Shown: positions 57,580 to 64,000 of the stretch, one piece after another | How positions within the stretch are numbered: position 1 is the first letter of the stretch | Layout of the letters: each line of letters begins with the position of its first letter | Source of the DNA: Lates calcarifer | Lineage: Eukaryota; Chordata; Actinopteri; Centropomidae | Direction: 5' to 3' | Assembly (NCBI RefSeq): GCF_001640805.2 | Contig: NC_066855.1 | Location: 17,512,639 to 17,576,638, forward strand | Length of the DNA: 64,000 nucleotides | Translations under genes and position numbers: made by a program | Notes under the pieces: generated by a model | Database searches by the model: none | What the model was told of the DNA's origin: nothing | Seen by the model: only the letters and a program-made list of their open reading frames with translations

Positions 57580-57705
57580 AAAGACTGAGCAGTGAGTTCC
57601 TGGTTCAGGTCTCGTCTGGCTGGACCATTTGTTGCATGTCATTTCCCTTCTTTCTTTTCCTGCCTACCCTCACTGTCTCTATCAAATAAAAGCCTAAAAA
57701 TATCC
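57580..57705 (+). mobile_element. tRNA-derived SINE copy, diverged and 5'-truncated
   Basis: GGTTCAGGTCTCG (B-box-like), GGACCATTTGTTGCATGTCA, TTTCCCTTCTTTCTTTTCCT, CACTGTCTCTATCAAATAAA and AGCCTAAAAATATCC follow the same order as the SINE at 55639-55831 but on the plus strand. No target duplication is recognisable. The tail ends near an A-rich stretch (57714-57729). Confidence 0.78.
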
Positions 57706-59062
57706 AGAATCGTTAAAAAGAAAAAAAGACACTGATGCAACCAGTGATATTTGCACATTCCTATAAACACAAAACTGTCAAATAATTCTGTAATTTTCAT
57801 CTCCACAGATAATTCTAAACTTTCTGAGACACTTTAGTGAACATGAACTAATAACAGCAAATGTCATTCAGAATTAAAAGTGATTATTTTTGGTTTAATA
57901 CAAGCTGACATTGTGTAGTGCTTACCTGATGATATTCAACCACTGAGGGAATGAGGGTCTGACAAATTGAGATGATCTTCTAAACTAAAAATAAAATCAC
58001 AGCTGACAGTTAGAGACCGTTAGAGCAAGGGACAGTGGGATGAGGATGTAAAGAGGCAGATGGCTCGTCCTCGCTGCGTTTTGCTGCACTAAGTTAGTCT
58101 GTGAAAAAGAGCTGATCTGACGTCACGTCTGAGCCTGCGTTCTCAGACAGAACTAATTTAATGATTTTTAGAGAGGCTGTAATCAAATGTGAAAATTATT
58201 AAAAACAATGAGTCCTGAATCAGGTGACAGTTTTAGTCCCATCATGCTTTAAATGCTTTACTGTAGAGGCCAGATCCACCCACCATTAACTAATGTTGAA
58301 ATGACACACAGTTGCCCAAGAGACATTCAGTGTTGTCCAATTACTTTTGGACACTTGGATTTCCATCTGGACGCAGTGTGTTGGGCTGGGCTGTATCCCC
58401 CACACAGTTTTATCTGTATTGACATAAACCTACTCAAATTAAAGCAGAAACTTGGCACTTTAATATAGTCTCCTTTATTGTATTTCAAATTGAATGTGCT
58501 GAAGCACAGAGCCTGAAGAACAAAAAAACAGTGTGTCCCAAAAATCCATTAACAGCTGGGCTCTCATCTCAACCTTTGGCTGGTTTTCAAAAAGGTAGAA
58601 TCTATCCCTCCGCCATCTCTATCTCTGTAAAACAAAGCAATGTCTGTCATTCATGTGACTTGATGACTGATCCTGTGGAGTCAGTGAGTGAGTTTTGATA
58701 TTAAACAGAACAGAGAGTTCCTAAAAAGACTAAATGAAGAGCTAATGACAGCTGCTCAGTTTTATTCTCATTTTTAAAAAAATTGAATATATGTTAAATA
58801 TCAGATTTTCTTGTACGTAATGTACAGTTATCTAGTAGAATTAAATATCAATCACATAAAGCAAACATCTCCCCACTGAGTTTATCTCTATCAATATATA
58901 TAATTCCTGGAATCCAACAGAAATTCTCTAGATGAGAAAAAAAAAATCTTTTCACTCGATGCCATATGAGCTGCCAATATGATGCTTCTCTTCCTCATTG
59001 CCTGACCTTTTCCACTTTTTTCTTTCCTCTCTATCTCCTCCTCGCTTTCAACTTTCTCCTTG
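57706..59062. other. Unique non-coding DNA
   Basis: No supported feature. GTGTTGTCCAATTACTTTTG near 58331 resembles the terminal word of the Tc1-type repeat at 39911 read in reverse, too short to call. Confidence 0.5.
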
Positions 59063-59101
59063 CCCCCCCCACCCCCCTTCCACCCCCCCCCACCCCCCAC
59101 C
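59063..59101. repeat. C-rich tract (i-motif / minus-strand G-quadruplex potential)
   Basis: C8, C6, C9 and C6 runs are separated by one to five bases. The minus strand therefore has four long G runs with short loops, meeting the usual intramolecular G-quadruplex pattern. Confidence 0.88.
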
Positions 59102-59119
59102 TCTCACCCTCTCCTCTCT

Positions 59120-59340
59120 CCTCTCTTCCTCCATGGCAGGGCCACCTGTTTGAAGCTCATAAATAACCCAACAAAAGGATAAAAGGCCAGATAAATAATG
59201 AAGCAGAAGTGAGGCGCTGGCCTTTAACACTTCCACCGCTCACGCTGACAGTTGCAGCACAGCACAGAGCTCTGTTACAGCCCTCTGTCCAGCTCTCTGG
59301 AACAGCACTGCTTATGCATTTAAATGACCTAGAAAGAGAA
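59120..59340. other. Candidate conserved non-coding element
   Basis: CTCATAAATAACCCAACAAA, GCCAGATAAATAATGAAG and CTTATGCATTTAAATGACC lie in a repeat-free stretch. TCCAGCTCTCTGGAACAGCA loosely resembles an NRSF/REST site with non-canonical spacing. Inference only. Confidence 0.3.
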
Positions 59341-59800
59341 AGCTGGTTTTGTTTTTTGTTTTTTTTTTTCTTCTTCTCCTCTTTGTTTTAACAGTAGCAT
59401 GAAAAAGGCAGCAGTGATGTAAGTGTGAAGGGCAAGAGGTATCAGAAAGATCTCCACAAGAGACAAAAATAACCTGCTTTAACTTCCCTTGCTGTCATCT
59501 GGAAGAAGACGGAGACGGCTTCTTTAACAGTCTTTTGAGGAAGCCAAAAAGAAGGAAGGGAGAAAGTAGAAAAAGTAGGTCGTTTTGAGTTTCTTTTATC
59601 ACTTTTTTTTAACGTAGAGAGGCACAAAGGAGCACGCAGAGGAACTAAAAGTGTTGCGATTTTGATCTCAGGATGAAAAAGGAAGACGTCACGATGCCTC
59701 GCGGTCAGCTTGTCTCCACGCTCCTGCCGACATGAAAGCACAGATCACTCAAACGCGATCAGTGTGTTTTATATATAGTAACTCCGCAAAACACACAGAC
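59341..59800. other. Unique non-coding DNA
   Basis: Short T runs near 59361-59369 and 59603-59610. The 99-codon minus-strand frame at 59442-59741 has no recognised domain. Confidence 0.5.
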
Positions 59801-59840
59801 GGGGTGGGGAGGGGGAGGGGGAGGGAGAGGGGGTGAGGGC
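59801..59840 (+). repeat. G-rich tract with G-quadruplex potential
   Basis: At least five runs of three or more G with one- to three-base loops (GGGGTGGGGAGGGGGAGGGG and onward). Confidence 0.88.
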
Positions 59841-61250
59841 GAGAGAAATATTTCTCCGTCAGACGCTTAGGACGGGTGACAGCTGATTAAATTATTTAAC
59901 AGAGAAGTAGACTTTTAGGATCGAGGAGACTTTAAGGCTAAGTTTAGAAATACTATAAGATCACTAGCTATAAGAGCACTAGTTTGTTGTGCAGTAGTAT
60001 TCAGAAAGTAATGGTTGGAATTGTCACAGTGGAAATGATAGAAACAGCAGTCCTGCATGAAGTATATGCTTCCTAGTTTTAGATGTAGTAAAGGTGGTAG
60101 ATGGCTGGTAGTAGGTGTGTCTTCAGGGTGTGGTCAGTTACTGCCCAGTGCAGCGCCTTGCTATATGACGTTGCATTGTGTTTGTCTTCTGTGTTAGCAC
60201 CTCTGCTGCTCTGCCTGGCTGTTCAGTTGATTGAGACAGCTGTTTGTTTTTTTTCCACACGGGGCTAAAGCCAGTCTGAACGCAGCTTGAGACATGTGAG
60301 GAACAGGTGTGAATACATCACAGCTTTGGATCAGCCTGGTCTGATGAAGTAACAGCGCAACATGATTAACAGCTCAGTTAATTATCAGTGTTAATTTGTC
60401 AAATGTTGATGTTTAATATTTTCTCATCAGAATTCTAGTGTTTCCATATCATTAACTTCCCTGATGAACATCAGGTTCATCAGCTTTCAGCAGAGTAACC
60501 ATCCCCTTCCCAAAAGATGAGGTGGAGAGCAGACAGAGGTGAGGGACAGCTGGTGCTGCAGGAGCTAAAGGTACAAACATAGAGGAAAATACACTACAGG
60601 GAGCAAAGCTTAGGCTGCTCTGCATCATATTCTAGTTCTAAATGCAAAATATATATTCAGGAAATTACTGGTGGATTACCAGAGCAGAGTGATTGATGAT
60701 TAGAGCCACAGGCCAAAAGAAAAACAGCAATATCCTCTTAAATCTTTGTTGGTTGATATGATTTTGAATCACTGTAAGCCTAAACCACCATTTCTCATGC
60801 AATCTATGCAACCATCATTACAGCCAGAGATGAATCATATTCATCATATGACAGATGTGAAATTTTGGTAGAGGCAGTACAGTACATTTTCCACATGGAT
60901 TCAGATGTAACACCATCATACATCAAACCAAATGCGTGAACTGGTCCCTATTGCTGTCACTGAATGAGTTTTAATCCACCATTGAAGCTAAATATTTAAC
61001 TGTGATCTGCTGTGCAGCTGGAGCCAAATGATTAGAAGGCAAAATCACATGCTGTCAAACATCAGGATTCAACTAAAAACACACTAAAACCTCAGTGCAG
61101 AGGTGTTTCCTTTATTTTGTCCACCCATGAACACAAATACCAACAGGGGCAGAGGTTGAGGATTCAGAGTACTGCTGTTGTTATCAGGAGCTATGATCAG
61201 GTTATCAAAGTCCACTGCAGATGGCCCGGGGACCATAAATCTGACACTGT
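59841..61250. other. Unique non-coding DNA
   Basis: No gene, RNA or element recognised. Confidence 0.55.
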
Positions 61251-61304
61251 CACACACACACACACACACACACCCACACAGGTAGAGTGTGTGTGTGTGT
61301 GTGT
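61251..61304. repeat. Inverted (CA)n / (GT)n pair
   Basis: A CA run (61251-61273) is followed after 13 bases by a (GT)9 run (61287-61304), able to form an 18-bp stem. A further TG run lies at about 61422-61439. Confidence 0.92.
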
Positions 61305-61727
61305 TGAGGGTGAGGGGATTAAAAAGAATTTTATCTTTGATATGGATTAGACCGAGCCCAGGATCATGATTAAATTGTCGCTCGCAGATTGCATGCAAGA
61401 GCATGTACAGTGTTAACAATAGTGTGTGTGTGTGTGTGTACTGCAGCCTCCAATATGGGATTGTTTGTCCCCTTGAAGCATTTATTATCAAATGCCAATC
61501 AGCCCACTATAACATAAAGTACTGAGTGAAAGCAGAGAGAGGGTGAATGAATGAAAGTGGGGTTGGGGGTTGGGGGCATGGGTGGTGCAGGTGTAAAGAG
61601 ATTAAATTTACCTCTGCATTCAGACCTTCACAGCCCCACTATCCCCCACCCACCCCTCGATGCTACTACTAAGCAGCAGTTGAAGTGAGTACTCTACAAA
61701 CTAATCACTCTGTATTTCAAGCAGAAA
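61305..61727. other. Non-coding DNA
   Basis: The TG run at 61422-61439 and a G-rich patch near 61559-61577. GATCATGATTAAATTGTCGC near 61363 is complex sequence that might belong to a conserved element. Confidence 0.5.
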
Positions 61728-61880
61728 TCCATTAATGTGATACCATTATCAGCCTGCATCAGTGGCTGATGGTTAGAGAATCAACACCTGGTTTGCAGCT
61801 AATGATTATTTTCTTTTTAGATGACTTTCTGCTCTGACACATGTGACCTAAAATGCCTAAAAATAGTAATAGAAGTTGTT
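61728..61880. other. Candidate conserved non-coding element
   Basis: AAATCCATTAATGTGATACC, ATCAACACCTGG (E-box CACCTG) and GCAGCTAATGATTATTTTC occur close together in repeat-free sequence. Enhancer-like; not tested. Confidence 0.38.
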
Positions 61881-62595
61881 TACAGTTTCCTAAAGCTCGA
61901 GGTGACATCTTTGGATAGCTTCTGTCCAACCAGCAGCTTTTGTTGCATTTAGGTTAAAGAGGAAGCAGATTTTTGGCTTGGATTTATTTCTGCAAATTCG
62001 ACCACAGGAGTGTTTGTGCACTCTGTGTTTGACTAATGTACAGATGCTAGTCGTGCTAGCTAGAAATGTGTTTGAATGAGCTCTGACTGTTCTCCAGGAT
62101 CCAGATACTTAAGTGTGATACATGTCCCTTTGTGCCGATCCTTTGTGTCTCTCTGTCGACTCTTTGTTCATTCCCTCAGTGAGCTTAGATTCATCTTCAG
62201 TCTAAACACTCTTTAACATGCAGATTTCACCTGCACATTGTTCTCCATCTTCTGTGTATGTGTAAGCAGAGAGACAGTGTTTTCACATCAGACTGCACTT
62301 TGATGATGACGCCATTCGTCACATGTTCTGTGGACTGGGACCAGGCTGAACCATCAGTCCACAGAGTGAGGCGGGTTTCCACAGTGTGACTCAGTCACCA
62401 GGTGTATGTCCTCGCAGTGATGTAAACAAGGGCACATACACGCGAGCACACACGCCGTGTAATGTAAGTGTGTCTAGGTCCAGTTCATCAGAAGATGAGA
62501 GCTGATCTGGCGTCAGCTCAGTTACAGTTTACAGGCGAACTCTGACAGACTGCTGATGGTGGAGCTTCTAAAACATGCAACCGCAGCACTCTCTC
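61881..62595. other. Unique non-coding DNA
   Basis: No supported feature. Confidence 0.5.
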
Positions 62596-62608
62596 TGTGT
62601 GTGTGTGT

Positions 62609-62692
<84 letters not shown>

Positions 62693-62696
62693 GCGC
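62596..62696. repeat. ~100-bp (TG)n microsatellite
   Basis: About 50 TG units with one TA step near 62612 and CG steps at the 3' end. The longest dinucleotide array here; five overlapping frames on both strands are artefacts. Confidence 0.97.
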
Positions 62697-62984
62697 ATTT
62701 CTGCCATTTTTCACATTTTTCCGTTCTCATCACTCTCTCTGTCAGCTGGTATTACTCGTCAAACATCTCCTTTACGACGCCCTCATTCATCTTTGCTGGT
62801 GTGCGTCCATTTCATTGCTGTAAGAGGAAGTGACATCACAGTATGTGACCTCTTCCTCGCGGCCTGCAGGTGTTTCTCATTTGACAGCATGCATTGAATT
62901 CAGTGATCTGTGTTTGGTCCCCGACGGCTCAACACTTTATCTGTGGGTTACGTGTTTACACGTGTCGTGCAGCCTCGCTCTGTG
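62697..62984. other. Unique non-coding DNA
   Basis: CpG-bearing in places; no gene recognised. Confidence 0.5.
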
Positions 62985-63145
62985 CTGTGAGGGTGTTCAC
63001 ACAGACTTAATCAATGCGCCTGAGGAATATGTAACAGTAATCCTCTGTGTCCTAATGTGTGGCTGCTGGCGCTTTCATTCCATTTCCATAGGCTTAAACA
63101 AATGTACTTTAAATGTCAAGAGTTGATTAAGCTGTTGAAGAATCC
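62985..63145. other. Candidate conserved non-coding element
   Basis: GACTTAATCAATGCGCCTGA, TTCCATTTCCATAGGCTTAA and GTTGATTAAGCTG sit in a repeat-free stretch just upstream of a MITE copy. Inference only. Confidence 0.33.
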
Positions 63146-63173
63146 GCGGCTCTCATATTTAAATTGTTGCATT

Positions 63174-63310
63174 GTCTTTGGGTTTCGGACCGTTGGTCAG
63201 ACAAATCAAGCAGTCTGAGGATGTCACTCTGTCCTCTGGAATCTTGGACATTTCATAGATTAAATAGACTAAATTATTCATCAGATAAATAACTGACATG
63301 TTTGATGATA
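63174..63310 (-). mobile_element. hAT-like MITE fragment ('agggctgcaac' family)
   Basis: GTCTTTGGGTTTCGGACCGT, TGGTCAGACAAATCAAGCAG, TCTGAGGATGTCACTCTGTC and CTCTGGAATCTTGGACATTT match the central part of the same MITE family on the minus strand. Both ends are lost. Confidence 0.72.
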
Positions 63311-63608
63311 TAAATTTAAGCCTTTATAAATCCTCATGATCCAGCACCAGAACATCTGAGGATCTAGTTGGGATCTGTTTTAGATATCTCTAATGCAGCT
63401 TACCTGATGCTACAGTGTTAGTATTGCTGTTAATGTCAGTCACTACTTACTACGCTAAAGTGTTAGCATGTAGCGCCACAGCCAGTGAGACGCCTGACGT
63501 TGCTGCTAAACTGAAGTTATAACCGATGATTTTATTCTCTACTTTCTTTTGCTTCACATCCTTATCTCTCCACCCAGCTCTCTGATATCTGTGTCATCAC
63601 CTTCATCC
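63311..63608. other. Unique non-coding DNA
   Basis: No feature recognised. Confidence 0.5.
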
Positions 63609-63632
63609 ACCCCTCCCTCCCTCCCTCCCTCA
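63609..63632. repeat. (CCCT)n microsatellite
   Basis: Five CCCT steps; a purine-rich tract with G runs follows at about 63705-63760. Confidence 0.88.
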
Positions 63633-64000
63633 TCTGTCAGCTGAGGCGAGAGGTCTCAAGTCTCAACTGATATCAAAGCTTGATCCTCCTCATCAGCAGA
63701 CAAATGAGCGGAGAGGTGGAGGAGGGGGAGGAGGAGGGTGGATGGAGAGGAGAGGGACGGGTAAACATGGGGATCACAGACGGAGAGATTGAAATTCAAA
63801 TGAGAAAGCCGACCGACCGGACAGGCGGGGGGTGGGGCTACGCTCGTTGTTTACGAACATTAATACATTCATGACTATCAATCCAAAAAGCTGCATCAAT
63901 TTGGAGAATTTATCTCTGAGATGAGAAAAGCAACATTTGAAAGAAGTCACACCTGTGCTTTTAAGATGTTGAGTGACAGCATGAAATTAATATTTATGGT
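63633..64000. other. Unique non-coding DNA
   Basis: A G/A-rich patch 63705-63835 with GGCGGGGGGTGGGGC. No gene recognised. Confidence 0.5.

Noticed and set aside
58325..58350. TGTTGTCCAATTACTTTTGG as a second Tc1-type terminus
   Set aside because: Too short, and no matching partner end or transposase remnant nearby.
59280..59310. NRSF/REST-like site TCCAGCTCTCTGGAACAGCA
   Set aside because: Half-site spacing is off by one and the left half has mismatches.
61084..61491. 135-codon minus-strand frame
   Set aside because: Built across CA/GT repeats; the unique portion is short and unrecognised.

Overview
This window looks like non-coding nuclear DNA from a ray-finned (teleost, probably percomorph-type) fish. 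The evidence is a very high density of (CA/TG)n, (GA/CT)n and poly(A) microsatellites, moderately AT-rich unique sequence between them, and decayed copies of dispersed repeats that I recognise as teleost families. These include a tRNA-derived SINE with the GGACCTTTGCTGCATGTCAT-type body, hAT-like MITEs of the 'agggctgcaac' and 'gggctgaacgatt' types, a Tc1/mariner remnant, L2-type LINE debris and a PIF/Harbinger-like MITE. The species call is inference; the repeat calls rest on recalled consensus sequences, with no database search.

I find no protein-coding exon, tRNA, rRNA or known miRNA gene that I can defend. The longest open frames lie in polypyrimidine tracts (38.7-39.5 kb) or in CA/TG repeats, where stop codons are absent for compositional reasons. 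The window is most simply read as a large intron or an intergenic region.

Layout. 0-13 kb: unique AT-rich DNA with homopolymer runs, a ~110-nt fold-back structure (6.07-6.19 kb), a CA-derived 26-bp minisatellite (7.7 kb), a probable LINE-related fragment (8.3-8.5 kb) and a perfect 10-bp hairpin (9.13 kb). 13-21.5 kb: a complete 452-bp hAT-like MITE with an 8-bp target duplication, several CA repeats, two RFX X-box-like sites, a hairpin inside possibly regulatory DNA (17.8 kb), a LINE tail, an inverted TG/CA hairpin (20.4-20.5 kb) and a hAT-MITE copy. 21.5-39.5 kb: two abutting palindromes (21.9 kb), several homeodomain-motif-rich stretches that could be conserved non-coding elements, and an ~820-bp polypyrimidine tract. 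39.9-43.2 kb: a transposon graveyard (Tc1 remnant abutting a possible hAT 5' end, another hAT-MITE copy, LINE reverse-transcriptase debris, a 14-bp perfect hairpin). 46-57.8 kb: a purine tract, a CT/CA compound repeat, a hAT-MITE copy, a 460-bp Harbinger-like MITE, an inverted microsatellite cluster, and two SINE copies in opposite orientation, one with a clean 12-bp target duplication. 58-64 kb: G-quadruplex-prone tracts, motif-rich stretches and a ~100-bp TG repeat.

No genes work together here. The functional hypotheses concern cis-regulation (X-box sites, candidate conserved elements) and DNA or RNA secondary structure. I see no sign of a bacterial-type system, CRISPR array, virus or toxin gene.
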